A program made the translations under genes and the position numbers. Under the pieces are notes generated by a model that saw only the letters and a program-made list of their open reading frames with translations, ran no database searches and was not told where the DNA came from. From assembly GCF_900637855.1 (NCBI RefSeq), contig NZ_LR134440.1, forward strand, positions 2,232,001 to 2,296,000: a stretch of 64,000 nt of DNA, in the 5' to 3' direction. How positions within the stretch are numbered: the stretch's first letter is position 1; the number at the start of each line of letters is the position of its first letter. The DNA comes from Neisseria animaloris (GTDB lineage: Bacteria; Pseudomonadota; Gammaproteobacteria; Burkholderiales; Neisseriaceae). Shown piece after piece: positions 36,608 to 46,929 of this stretch.

Positions 36608-36955
36608 TTAATCGGTTTCTCTATAAACGGTTTTCTTGCCCTTACGGGTTAAGATGGCGCGGTCCGACTGCACGTGCCAGCGGGTGGTGGCGTTGCCGTA
36701 TTCCGCTCCTTTAGCCCACGACTGGATTTGTTTGAGTGTTTCCACCGTATTGCCTTGGCGCAGTTCGACGGTAAGCGGGCTGTGGTTATTGTGATAAACG
36801 GCAGTGATACGTCTGCCGTTGGCTGCTTTATAGTTGATGTTGTAAGTTTGCGATTCGGCAACTTCAGGCGTGGGGGCATCGGGGCGGACGGCTTTTTGTG
36901 AACCGCAGGCGGCACAAAGAAAGGCGGTCAGTAAAATAACGGCATGTTTTTTCAT
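36608..36955 (-). CDS. Small lipoprotein, MliC-like
   Basis: 115 residues. Signal peptide with a good lipobox LCAAC (Cys at residue 17). The mature part has NGRRITAVYHN, ETLKQIQSWAKGAEYGN and WHVQSDRAILTRKGK, an arrangement resembling the MliC/lysozyme-inhibitor fold. It lacks the paired Cys of many MliC proteins. A role in resisting host lysozyme is possible but only from this resemblance. Confidence 0.6.
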   Translation of the reverse strand: MKKHAVILLTAFLCAACGSQKAVRPDAPTPEVAESQTYNINYKAANGRRITAVYHNNHSPLTVELRQGNTVETLKQIQSWAKGAEYGNATTRWHVQSDRAILTRKGKKTVYRETD

Positions 36956-37134
36956 ATGCTTGCTCTGTGTTGATAGGGGAAAAGCAAAACGGCAGGGTTG
37001 CGGCCCTCGGCTGTTTGGTGGGTTTGGTTATGAAAGTCCGTTTTTATTTTGTATCAATTCGTATCAATTCGGCTTATGCGCGATATGCGGGCGGTTGCGG
37101 CAGATAAACTTATTTTCATAACGGCAATGTTAAG

Positions 37135-37320
37135 TTAGTGGGCTTTGGCTTCACCTTCCAGTTTATATACAGCACCACAATACGGGCATTCAATGGTGCT
37201 GTCGGATTGAATCGGTAAAAACACGCGAGGGTGTCCGTTCCAAGTTTCGTTCTGAGGGCCGAAACAATGCAGCGGCAAATCATGCGGAGTGATAACGATG
37301 GGATTGTTTTGGTCGCTCAT
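37135..37320 (-). CDS. Zinc-finger domain protein (NDUFS6/zf-CHCC type)
   Basis: 61 residues with LHCFGP, GHPRVFLPI and ECPYCGAVYKL: the Cys-His-Cys-Cys pattern of zf-CHCC proteins related to the NDUFS6 subunit of complex I. Function in bacteria is not defined. Same direction as ilvE, with a DUS pair near 37342-37393 between them. Confidence 0.85.
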   Translation of the reverse strand: MSDQNNPIVITPHDLPLHCFGPQNETWNGHPRVFLPIQSDSTIECPYCGAVYKLEGEAKAH

Positions 37321-37412
37321 GGTTTTGTCCTTTTTTGTAAGCAGGCCGTCTGAAACTTTTAAATTCGGTTGAAGCTTTTTTTCAGACGGCCTCCGGTGTA
37401 TCAGGGTTTTAG

Positions 37413-38345
37413 TTATGAATGTACATAAGTCAGCCAGTGGCTATATTTCGGGTTTTTGCCTTGTACGATGTCGAAATAGCGTTGTTGGATTTCGGTGGTA
37501 ATCGGGCCGCGTTCGCCGATGCCGATTTCGCGGTTGTCGATTTCGCGGATGGGGGTAACCTCAGCGGCGGTGCCGGTAAAGAATACTTCGTCCGCAGCGT
37601 AGAGTTCGTCTCGGGTAATGCGTTTTTCGATAACCTTCAATCCCATTTCTTCTGCAATGGTAATCACGCTTCTGCGGGTAATGCCGTCCAGCGCCACGTC
37701 GAGGGCAGGGGTGTAAATTTTTCCTTCGTTGATTAGGAAGATGTTTTCGCCCGAACCTTCGGCTACATAGCCTTGTGCATCCAGCAAAATAGCTTCGTCG
37801 TAGCCGTCGCGCGTTGCTTCGGTGTTAGCAAGAATAGAGTTCAGATAATTGCCGTTGGCTTTGGCTTTAATCATATGGATATTGGGATGGTGGCGGGTGA
37901 ACGAACTTACCCGCACGCGGATGCCGCGCTTCATGCCTTCTTCGCCCAAATATGCACCCCACGCCCATGCGGCGAGGATAACCTGTACGTCATCGTCTTT
38001 CGGTGCTACGCCGAGCTTGGCCGAACCGTAGTAAGCCATCGGTCGGAAATAGCATGAATAAAGATCGTTGGCCTTAACTACGTCGATATGGGCCTGATTG
38101 ATTTCTTCTTGGCTGAACGGCAGTTTCATGCCGAGAATTTTGGCGGAGTTAAAGAGGCGCTTGGTGTGTTCTTGCAGACGGAAAATGGCGGGGCCTTTGG
38201 GCGTTTCGTAAGCACGTACGCCTTCAAATACACCCATACCGTAGTGTAAAGTGTGGGTAAGAACATGGGTAGTGGCATTTTGCCATTCGATCAACTTGCC
38301 GTTTACCCAGATTTTGCCGTCGCGGTTGTCCATTGTTAAAGCCAT
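37413..38345 (-). CDS. ilvE: Branched-chain amino acid aminotransferase
   Basis: 310-residue class IV PLP aminotransferase, last step of Leu, Ile and Val synthesis. Conserved WVNGKLIEWQNATTHVLTHTLHYGMGVFEGVRAY at the start, KAKANGNYLNS with the PLP lysine region, EGSGENIFLI and FFTGTAAEVTPI. Start at 38345 matches the family; the open frame to 38408 is not used. Confidence 0.95.
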   Translation of the reverse strand: MALTMDNRDGKIWVNGKLIEWQNATTHVLTHTLHYGMGVFEGVRAYETPKGPAIFRLQEHTKRLFNSAKILGMKLPFSQEEINQAHIDVVKANDLYSCYFRPMAYYGSAKLGVAPKDDDVQVILAAWAWGAYLGEEGMKRGIRVRVSSFTRHHPNIHMIKAKANGNYLNSILANTEATRDGYDEAILLDAQGYVAEGSGENIFLINEGKIYTPALDVALDGITRRSVITIAEEMGLKVIEKRITRDELYAADEVFFTGTAAEVTPIREIDNREIGIGERGPITTEIQQRYFDIVQGKNPKYSHWLTYVHS

Positions 38346-38634
38346 GATTCGCTTTCTTCTTGTATGTGATGTTAATCGGTGGGGCTGTGCTGCGGGAATC
38401 GGCCGCATTGTGGGCGGCTTGCAACTGCGGCTGCGTAGCGGCTGCGGCAGTTTTTCGGGCAGAAAAGCGGAATAATCTTTTGCATTATAACCGTTTTTCA
38501 GGTGTTGCTGGCAAGCCTTGAGAGGCTGTCTGAAAGGCTTGGGCGTATCCTAAACGGGGTAAATCGTTTAAACTGTTGCCCAAATAAAATTTGCTTTCAG
38601 ATGGCCCGAGTGTGTGCCGTATACGGAGAACCCG

Positions 38635-38949
38635 ATGAAAATTGTTTATCTTGTTATAAAACTGATTGTTTTGCTGGTGTTTTTAGTGTTGGCAATCAGT
38701 AATACCCAAACCGTGCAGTTTTTCTACCTGCCCGCCCAAAGTGCTGATTTACCTTTGATTGTGGTGCTGTTCGGCGCATTTGTTATCGGTGCGGTATTCG
38801 GTTTGTTTGCCCTGTTCGGCCGTTTGTTGGCTTTGCGCAGCGAGAATAACCGTTTGCGTGCCGAATTGAAAAAATCCGCCCGCATCGGCGAACGTGATTT
38901 GGCCGTGCCTCAGGTACCCGCTGCCGCGGTTCCTGCAGGTAAGGAATAA
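38635..38949 (+). CDS. lapA: LapA-family membrane protein
   Basis: 104 residues, two transmembrane helices (about 5-24 and 38-62) and a short coiled cytoplasmic tail (RSENNRLRAELKK). LapA partners LapB in control of lipopolysaccharide synthesis. lapB starts 6 bases after its stop. ATG 38635 has GGAGAA upstream. Confidence 0.87.
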   Translation: MKIVYLVIKLIVLLVFLVLAISNTQTVQFFYLPAQSADLPLIVVLFGAFVIGAVFGLFALFGRLLALRSENNRLRAELKKSARIGERDLAVPQVPAAAVPAGKE

Positions 38950-38955
38950 ACCGGT

Positions 38956-40125
38956 ATGGATACCGAAATCTGGATTTTGCTGCTGCCGATTATTTTACTG
39001 CCTGTTTTTTTTGCAATGGGCTGGTTTGCCGCACGGGTGGATATGAAAGCGGTGTTGAAACAGGCTAAAACCGTGCCCGGCGGATTTTATAAAAGCCTTG
39101 ATGCTTTGGTAGATCGCAACAGCGGCAAAGCGGCGCGCGAATTGGCCGAAGTGATCGATCAGCAGCCGCAGTCTTACGACTTGAATCTCACTTTGGGCAA
39201 ACTTTACCGCCAGCGCGGAGAGAACGATAAAGCCATCAACATGCATCGGGCCTTGTTGGATTCCCCCGATACCGTGGGCGAAAAGCGTGAGCGCGTATTG
39301 TTCGAGTTGGGGCAGAACTATCAAAGCGCAGGGTTGGTCGACCGTGCGGAACAGATTTTTCTCGGCTTGCAAAACGGTAATATGGCAAAAGAAGCACGGC
39401 AGGTGCTGTTGAGTATTTACCAGCAAGACCGCGACTGGGAAAAAGCCATCGAAATGGCGCAATTGTTAAGCCATGACGAGCAGACGTACCAGTTTGAAAT
39501 CGCCCAATTTTATTGCGAACTGGCGCAAGCGGCATTGTTCCAATCCAATTTTGAAACCGCACGTTCTTACGTGCAGAAGGCTTTGGATGCCAATAAAAAG
39601 TGCACCCGCGCCAATATGATTTTGGGCGATATCGAGCAAAAGCAGGGTAATTTCGGTGCCGCGATTGAGGCTTATACCGCGATTGAAAAACAAAACTATG
39701 CTTATCTGAGCATGGTGGGCGAGCGGCTGTACGACGCTTACGATGCGCTCGGCAAAGCGCAGGAAGGTTTGAACGTGCTGACCGGCTATATGAAAACCTT
39801 TCCGCAGCTTGATTTGATTAATGTGATTTATGAAAAATCGCTGTTGCTGAACGGAGAGGGCGAAGCCGCCCAAACCGCAGTAGAACTGGTGCGCCAAAAA
39901 CCCGATTTGAGCGGTGTTTACCGTTTGCTCGGTTTACAGTTGAGCGGGCTGAATCCGGCTTGGAAAGCGGATGCGGATATGATGCGTTCGGTAATCGGCC
40001 GCCAGTTACAAAAAGCAGTGATGTACCGTTGCCGCAACTGCCATTTCAAATCACAAGTGTTTTTCTGGCATTGCCCCGCTTGCAACAAGTGGGAAACGTT
40101 TACGCCCAACCGAATCGAAGTATAG
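38956..40125 (+). CDS. lapB: Lipopolysaccharide assembly protein LapB (YciM)
   Basis: 389 residues. N-terminal transmembrane anchor (about 5-22), a series of TPR repeats over 60-350, and a C-terminal rubredoxin-type metal knuckle YRCRNCHFKSQ ... WHCPACNKW (two Cys-x2-Cys pairs). LapB recruits LpxC to the protease FtsH and so balances lipid A synthesis. Operon with lapA. Confidence 0.94.
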   Translation: MDTEIWILLLPIILLPVFFAMGWFAARVDMKAVLKQAKTVPGGFYKSLDALVDRNSGKAARELAEVIDQQPQSYDLNLTLGKLYRQRGENDKAINMHRALLDSPDTVGEKRERVLFELGQNYQSAGLVDRAEQIFLGLQNGNMAKEARQVLLSIYQQDRDWEKAIEMAQLLSHDEQTYQFEIAQFYCELAQAALFQSNFETARSYVQKALDANKKCTRANMILGDIEQKQGNFGAAIEAYTAIEKQNYAYLSMVGERLYDAYDALGKAQEGLNVLTGYMKTFPQLDLINVIYEKSLLLNGEGEAAQTAVELVRQKPDLSGVYRLLGLQLSGLNPAWKADADMMRSVIGRQLQKAVMYRCRNCHFKSQVFFWHCPACNKWETFTPNRIEV

Positions 40126-40127
40126 TT

Positions 40128-40162
40128 TTCAGACGGCCTCTTAAACCGTGGGGCCGTCTGAA
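40128..40162. terminator. DUS inverted pair after lapB
   Basis: Complement 40128-40139 and GGGCCGTCTGAA (one-base variant) at 40151-40162, starting within 3 bases of the lapB stop. Confidence 0.6.
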
Positions 40163-40194
40163 AATCATTTAAAACTCTGTTAAAGCAAAACATC

Positions 40195-40692
40195 ATGTCC
40201 GCCCCGATTATCGACCTTTCCGCATTCGATCCACAGAATCCGGCTGAATTCCTCTATACATTGACCGCTTCTTATCTTGAGTACTGTGAAGCCAATCATG
40301 ACGGTGAAATGGCTTTGCTAAACGACGAGCAACATACGCTGTTGGCTTATTGTTATCTCGACAGCCAAGTGCAGGAAGGCGGTTTTGTACAGTTGATTGC
40401 AGCCGGTTACGGCGAATATATTTTCATGAACCCGTTGGCCGACAGCTTGCGCCGCTGGCAGATCAAGCCGACACCGAAAATCATCGACAAGGCCAAAATA
40501 CTATATGCCAAGCACGGCGAAGCAATCGAATCGCTTGCCGCGGAGGAAACACCGTTGGAAGAAATCCGCGCCGAGTTTGCGGAATTCGAAGAGCTTGACG
40601 GTGATTATTATGAAGTGGCGGATGAGGATTTGGCGACAGCGGCAGGGTATGTGTCGGCTAATCCGAAAAAATTTGCATTACCTTCGGGTTGA
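40195..40692 (+). CDS. DMP19-like (DUF4375) acidic protein
   Basis: 165-residue, strongly acidic protein. ALLNDEQHTLLAYCYLDSQVQEGGFVQLIAAGYGEYIF has the glycine-containing QEGGF motif of the DUF4375/DMP19 family. Neisserial DMP19 is a DNA mimic that binds a transcription repressor (NHTF). The run of Glu/Asp over about 118-150 (EETPLEEIRAEFAEFEELDG and following) suits DNA mimicry. The cognate repressor is not in this window. Assignment to the same subfamily is inferred from pattern and length. Confidence 0.75.
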   Translation: MSAPIIDLSAFDPQNPAEFLYTLTASYLEYCEANHDGEMALLNDEQHTLLAYCYLDSQVQEGGFVQLIAAGYGEYIFMNPLADSLRRWQIKPTPKIIDKAKILYAKHGEAIESLAAEETPLEEIRAEFAEFEELDGDYYEVADEDLATAAGYVSANPKKFALPSG

Positions 40693-40727
40693 TTCAATGA
40701 AGCCGTCCATGTAGGCCATATGAAGAA

Positions 40728-40755
40728 AGGCCGTCTGAAACGTTTCAGACGGCCT
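40728..40755. terminator. DUS hairpin between convergent genes
   Basis: DUS 40728-40739 and complement 40744-40755, 4-base loop; shared by the DMP19-like gene and gdhA. Confidence 0.75.
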
Positions 40756-40780
40756 TTGACATTGCCTGTTTGAAAGCGGA

Positions 40781-42513
<1,733 letters not shown>

Positions 42514-43308
42514 ATGAAAGCCTATCAAGATTTAATGCGCCATGTGCTTGAAAACGGTATTGATAAGTCCGACCGTACCGGTACCGGCACACGTTCCGTG
42601 TTTGGTTACCAGATGCGTTTTGATCTGGGCAAGGGTTTTCCGCTGCTGACCACCAAAAAACTGCACCTGCGTTCGATTATTCATGAACTGTTGTGGTTTT
42701 TAAAAGGCGATACTAATATCAAGTACCTGAAAGATAATAATGTTTCGATTTGGGACGAATGGGCGGACGAAAACGGCGATTTAGGGCCGGTGTACGGTTA
42801 CCAATGGCGCTCGTGGCCGGCTCCGGACGGCAGGCATATCGACCAAATTGCCCAATTGGTTCGGCAAATCAAAAACAATCCCGACAGCCGCCGCCTGATT
42901 GTGTCGGCATGGAACCCCGCGCTGGTGGACGAAATGGCACTGCCGCCTTGCCATGCGCTGTTTCAGTTTTATGTGGCAGACGGTAAACTTTCATGCCAGC
43001 TTTACCAGCGCAGTGCCGATATTTTCTTGGGTGTGCCGTTCAATATTGCCAGCTATGCGTTGTTAACCATGATGATGGCTCAAGTGTGCGGTTTGGAGGC
43101 GGGCGAGTTTATCCATACTTTCGGTGATGCCCATTTGTACAGCAATCATTTCGAGCAGGCCGAGCTGCAATTGAGCCGCGAACCGCGGGCCTTGCCTACC
43201 ATGAAATTGAACCCTGAAGTGAAAGATTTGTTTGACTTTAAATTTGAAGATTTCGAGCTTATTGATTACGACCCCCATCCTCATATTAAAGCACCGGTTG
43301 CCGTATAA
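42514..43308 (+). CDS. thyA: Thymidylate synthase
   Basis: 264-residue folate-dependent enzyme that methylates dUMP to dTMP; same length as the E. coli enzyme. [40 protein letters not shown], the catalytic Cys in [13 protein letters not shown] and [19 protein letters not shown] are all present. AAAGGAAC upstream of the ATG. Confidence 0.97.
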   Translation: MKAYQDLMRHVLENGIDKSDRTGTGTRSVFGYQMRFDLGKGFPLLTTKKLHLRSIIHELLWFLKGDTNIKYLKDNNVSIWDEWADENGDLGPVYGYQWRSWPAPDGRHIDQIAQLVRQIKNNPDSRRLIVSAWNPALVDEMALPPCHALFQFYVADGKLSCQLYQRSADIFLGVPFNIASYALLTMMMAQVCGLEAGEFIHTFGDAHLYSNHFEQAELQLSREPRALPTMKLNPEVKDLFDFKFEDFELIDYDPHPHIKAPVAV

Positions 43309-43317
43309 ATTGCCCAG

Positions 43318-43347
43318 AGGCCGTCTGAAAATACTTTCAGACGGCCT
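43318..43347. terminator. DUS hairpin after thyA
   Basis: DUS 43318-43329 and complement 43336-43347, 6-base loop. Confidence 0.7.
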
Positions 43348-43419
43348 TTTATCGTATTTCCGTTTTGCGGCAAAATAAATTCCGCTATATTTTGTGCTTC
43401 TATTGTTCCGGAGAGAAAC

Positions 43420-45048
43420 ATGTTGTCCGTACCGTACCGTATTTCAGCTTTGGCGTTTGCGGCCGTCCTGCTTGCCGCCTGCAACCAACAAGAAAGCACG
43501 CCGTCAACATCTGCCGCAAAATCCGCCGGCAATACGGTAACGCGCAACAATGTAACCGAGCCGCAGTCGCTTGATCCGCACCAAATTACCGGCGTGCCCG
43601 AAATCAATGTCGTGCGCGATCTGTTTGAAGGCTTGGTCGAAACCAATGAAAAGGGTGCCATCGTGCCGGCGGCTGCCGAATCTTGGGAAAGTGCCGACAA
43701 CCGGACATGGACATTCAAATTACGCTCCGATGCCAACTGGAGCAACGGCGAGCCGGTTACCGCTGAAGATTTCGTATATAGCTGGCGGCGGTTGGTTGAC
43801 CCGAAAACCGCATCGCAATACGCGTCCTATCTTCAGGCGGCTCAGATTGCCAATATCGACGACATTCTCAAAGGCAGCAAAGCTCCCGACACATTGGGTG
43901 TGAAGGCACTCGATGCGCATACATTGCAAATTACCCTTACAGCCGCCGTGCCGTATTTCCCGCAAATGCTGTATCACGCTTCCACCAAGCCCGTGCACCG
44001 CGCGACGGTGGAAAAGTACGGCGTGAAGTGGACTCAGCCTGAAAATTTTGTCGGTAACGGTGCTTATGTGATGAAAAAATGGGTGGTTAACGAGCGTATC
44101 GAACTGGCGAAAAACCCGCAATACCGTGATGCCGATAACGTGAAAATCGACAAGGTGGTATTTTTGCCCATCGGGTCCCAAACCGATGACGTAGCGCGTT
44201 ACGAAGCGGGCGAAGTGGATATTTCCGATGCATTGCCGCCCGAAATGTACGGAAAGCTCAAAGAGAAATATCCTAACGAGCTGAAACTCAGCCCGTATCT
44301 CTGCACATATTATTTTGAAATCAACAACCAAAAAGTGCCGTTTACCGACGAACGCGTGCGCAAAGCCTTATCGCTCGCACTCGACCGCGATACCATTGCC
44401 GCCAAAGTATTGGGGCGCGGTGAAGAAGCCGCTTATAACTTAACCCGCGTCGGTACGGCGGGCTTTACGCCTTATACGCCCGAATGGACGAAGCTGAACT
44501 ATGCCGCGCGTGTAGAGGAAGCCAAAAAACTGTTGGCCGAAGCAGGATATAGCGAAAGCAAACCGTTGAAGTTTACCTTCCTCTACAATACATCCGAACA
44601 GCATAAGAAAATTGCCGTTGCCGCCGCTTCAATGTGGCAGCAGTCGCTTGGTTTCGTGAAGGTTAATCTGGAAAACCAGGAATGGAAAACCTATCTAGAC
44701 AACCGCCGCAGCGGTAATTACCAGCTCGCCCGCGCTTCATGGTGCGGCGACTACAACGAACCTTCCACTTTCTTGAATACCCTGCAATCCGCCAACAGCA
44801 GTAACCGTGCGTTTTACAAAAACAGCCGGTACGACGCTATTTTGGCAAAAACCTTGCAGGCAGGGGTAAGCGATGAAGAGCGCAGCAAGCTGTATCGGCA
44901 GGCGGAGGAACAGATTGATAAAGATACGGCCATTATTCCGGTTTACGGTTATGTGAACTCGCGTTTGGTAAAACCGCGTATCGGCGGCTATTCAACCGAA
45001 GACGTATTGAATGAGCTGCCGAGCAAACGGTTGTTTATTAAAGAATAA
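43420..45048 (+). CDS. oppA: Oligopeptide ABC transporter substrate-binding lipoprotein
   Basis: 542-residue SBP family 5 protein. Signal peptide with lipobox VLLAAC (Cys about 21). TEPQSLDPHQITGVPE, FEGLVETNEKGAIVPAAAESWE and SNGEPVTAEDFVYSWRRLVDP are family marks. It should bind peptides in the periplasm and deliver them to an OppBCDF permease, which is not encoded here; the gene stands alone between DUS hairpins. Confidence 0.93.
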   Translation: MLSVPYRISALAFAAVLLAACNQQESTPSTSAAKSAGNTVTRNNVTEPQSLDPHQITGVPEINVVRDLFEGLVETNEKGAIVPAAAESWESADNRTWTFKLRSDANWSNGEPVTAEDFVYSWRRLVDPKTASQYASYLQAAQIANIDDILKGSKAPDTLGVKALDAHTLQITLTAAVPYFPQMLYHASTKPVHRATVEKYGVKWTQPENFVGNGAYVMKKWVVNERIELAKNPQYRDADNVKIDKVVFLPIGSQTDDVARYEAGEVDISDALPPEMYGKLKEKYPNELKLSPYLCTYYFEINNQKVPFTDERVRKALSLALDRDTIAAKVLGRGEEAAYNLTRVGTAGFTPYTPEWTKLNYAARVEEAKKLLAEAGYSESKPLKFTFLYNTSEQHKKIAVAAASMWQQSLGFVKVNLENQEWKTYLDNRRSGNYQLARASWCGDYNEPSTFLNTLQSANSSNRAFYKNSRYDAILAKTLQAGVSDEERSKLYRQAEEQIDKDTAIIPVYGYVNSRLVKPRIGGYSTEDVLNELPSKRLFIKE

Positions 45049-45065
45049 AGGTTGGATTAGCCAAG

Positions 45066-45096
45066 AGGCCGTCTGAAATATCTTTTCAGACGGCCT
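45066..45096. terminator. DUS hairpin between convergent oppA and rhlE
   Basis: DUS 45066-45077 and complement 45085-45096, 7-base loop. Confidence 0.75.
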
Positions 45097-45126
45097 CTTT
45101 GCATGATAGAGGGTTATTTCGCACCG

Positions 45127-46497
45127 TTAAGTACCGTAGTTAGGTTGCAGCAGGGCGCATTTGGGGCGTTCGCGGCGGCTGCGGCGCGAACGGCCGGCGA
45201 TTTTGCCGCAGGCAGCTCCGGGGTCGTTGCGGTCGGCTTGTTTGTCGTTGCGGGTTTCGCGGTTATCACGTGAACGGTTTATGCGGGCATTGCTGCGTTC
45301 GCGCGGCCGGCGTTGGCCGGCTGCAGCCGGGGTTTCGACTCCCCACCAGCTCGGCTCGAAGCCTTCGATACGTTCGATTTCGATGTTGTTGCCGGTCAGC
45401 TCTTTAATAGCCTCAAACATTTTCTGTTCTTGCTCGTCCATCAGCGAGATGGCTACGCCATCGGCACCGGCACGGCCGGTACGTCCGATGCGGTGGACGT
45501 AGTCTTCGGGCTGGGTGGGCAGTTCGTAGTTGATCACGAACGGCAACTCGGCAATGTCGAGGCCGCGGGCGGCTACGTCGGTGGCAACCAAGACGCGCAA
45601 ATTACCTTCTTTAAAGGCGTTGAGGGTTTCAAGGCGGGTTTGCTGCGATTTGTCGCCGTGAATCGCTTGGGCGGCGATTTCACGGCGTTGGAGATCGCGG
45701 GTTACTTGGTCGACGCTTTGTTTGGTTTTGCAGAACACGATCACTTGATTCATGCTCAGATCAACAATCAGACGTTCGAGCAGGTTGCGTTTACGCATGG
45801 TATCGACGGCGATAACGTGCTGCTCGACGTTGGCGTTAGTGGCGTTTTGGGCGGCCACTTCCACTTGTTCGGGGCTGTTCATGAAGTCTTGCGCCAACTT
45901 GCGGATGGGCGGAGAGAAGGTGGCGGAAAACAGCAGGGTTTGGCGCTGTTTGGGCAGCATCTGCATGATTTTGCGGATGTCGTCGATAAAGCCCATATCG
46001 AGCATGCGGTCGGCTTCGTCGAGCACAACGATTTCGACTTTGCCGAAGTTGATGTTTTTCTGTTTCACATGGTCGAGCAGGCGGCCTACGGTGGCGACGA
46101 CAATTTCGCTGCCGGCGCGCAAGTCGTTGGTTTGCGCGTCCATGTTCACGCCGCCGAACAGCACGGTGTGGCGCAGCGGCAGGTTTTTGATATAGCCGCG
46201 CACGTTTTGGTCGATTTGGTCGGCCAGCTCGCGGGTGGGGGTCAGCACCAGCATGCGCACGGGGTGCATGGCGGGGGAAGTGCTGGGGGTAGCGTAGCGT
46301 TTCAGCCGTTCGAGGCTGGGCAGCATGAAGGCGGCGGTTTTGCCGGTACCGGTTTGGGCGGCGGCCAAAAGGTCGTGCCCGGCCAATGCTTTGGGAATGG
46401 CGGCGGCTTGGATGGGTGTGGGTGTGTCGTATCCTTGCTCGGTGAGGGCGGCAACGATTTCACTGCCTAAGCCGAGTGATGAAAAGGTCGGGTTCAT
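45127..46497 (-). CDS. rhlE: DEAD-box RNA helicase (RhlE type)
   Basis: 456 residues. Q motif GYDTPTPIQAAAIP, Walker A AQTGTGKTAAF, PTRELA, VLDEADRMLDMGF, SAT, and C-lobe VATDVAARGLDIAELPFVINYELP and HRIGRTGRAG, all intact. The tail from about residue 390 is Arg-rich and probably binds RNA. Family members remodel ribosome assembly intermediates and mRNA. The 3' end overlaps no other gene. Confidence 0.94.
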   Translation of the reverse strand: MNPTFSSLGLGSEIVAALTEQGYDTPTPIQAAAIPKALAGHDLLAAAQTGTGKTAAFMLPSLERLKRYATPSTSPAMHPVRMLVLTPTRELADQIDQNVRGYIKNLPLRHTVLFGGVNMDAQTNDLRAGSEIVVATVGRLLDHVKQKNINFGKVEIVVLDEADRMLDMGFIDDIRKIMQMLPKQRQTLLFSATFSPPIRKLAQDFMNSPEQVEVAAQNATNANVEQHVIAVDTMRKRNLLERLIVDLSMNQVIVFCKTKQSVDQVTRDLQRREIAAQAIHGDKSQQTRLETLNAFKEGNLRVLVATDVAARGLDIAELPFVINYELPTQPEDYVHRIGRTGRAGADGVAISLMDEQEQKMFEAIKELTGNNIEIERIEGFEPSWWGVETPAAAGQRRPRERSNARINRSRDNRETRNDKQADRNDPGAACGKIAGRSRRSRRERPKCALLQPNYGT

Positions 46498-46519
46498 GAT
46501 TTTATACTTTTACTTTCTT

Positions 46520-46564
46520 TTCAGACGGCCTCGATGTGCTGTTTAACGGAACAGGCCGTCTGAA
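46520..46564. repeat. DUS inverted pair upstream of rhlE
   Basis: Complement 46520-46531 and DUS 46553-46564. Placed at the 5' side of rhlE, so a terminator role would be for transcription arriving from pncB. Confidence 0.6.
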
Positions 46565-46610
46565 AATATGGTTAATATGGTTTGGTGTGGTGGTATGTGT
46601 TTGATAAAGA

Positions 46611-46703
46611 TATAGTGAAATCAACGGCAAGTCGGCAATATCGGATTGCGCGGCGGTTGTTTCTTATACGTAGCCGGTATCTGTTGCAGTTGATTTCACT
46701 ATA
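46611..46703. mobile_element. 93-bp MITE-like element with perfect 15-bp terminal inverted repeats
   Basis: TATAGTGAAATCAAC at 46611-46625 is exactly complementary to GTTGATTTCACTATA at 46689-46703. It has no coding capacity and TA at both tips. The ends resemble the TATAGTGG-type ends of small repeats I recall in pathogenic Neisseria. Probably a non-autonomous element mobilised in trans. Confidence 0.75.
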
Positions 46704-46846
46704 GGGCGGACGGATTATGCCACCTGCCGTGGAAAACGGATGCTTATTATGCCATAAATTCTGAGGGCTTTCAGACGGCCCGAAATTTTTGTAAAACCGC
46801 CGCCTGCGATGCATTTCTGCATTGTGCAAGCTCTGTTGATGTTATG

Positions 46847-46916
46847 AGGCCGTCTGAAACCATTTGGTTCCCGCTTTGATGAGGATGGAGCGGAAGGGGA
46901 TGTTTTCAGACGGCCT
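46847..46916. terminator. DUS inverted pair after pncB
   Basis: DUS 46847-46858 and complement 46905-46916 with a 46-base spacer, just past the pncB stop on the minus strand. The long loop makes termination less certain. Confidence 0.4.
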
Positions 46917-46929
46917 TTTACAGAGGAAG

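Larger units (their letters stand above)
46498..46929. other. Intergenic region with MITE and DUS copies
   Basis: 432 bases between rhlE (start at right side of that gene) and the pncB 3' end. It contains DUS pairs 46520-46564 and 46847-46916 and a 93-base inverted-repeat element at 46611-46703. No gene supported. Confidence 0.6.

Noticed and set aside
45313..46470. 385-codon frame opposite rhlE
   Set aside because: Lies wholly antisense to a helicase with every motif intact; composition is that of a shadow frame.
46572..46829. 85-codon minus-strand frame between rhlE and pncB
   Set aside because: It runs through a MITE and DUS sequence and has no Shine-Dalgarno or family match.
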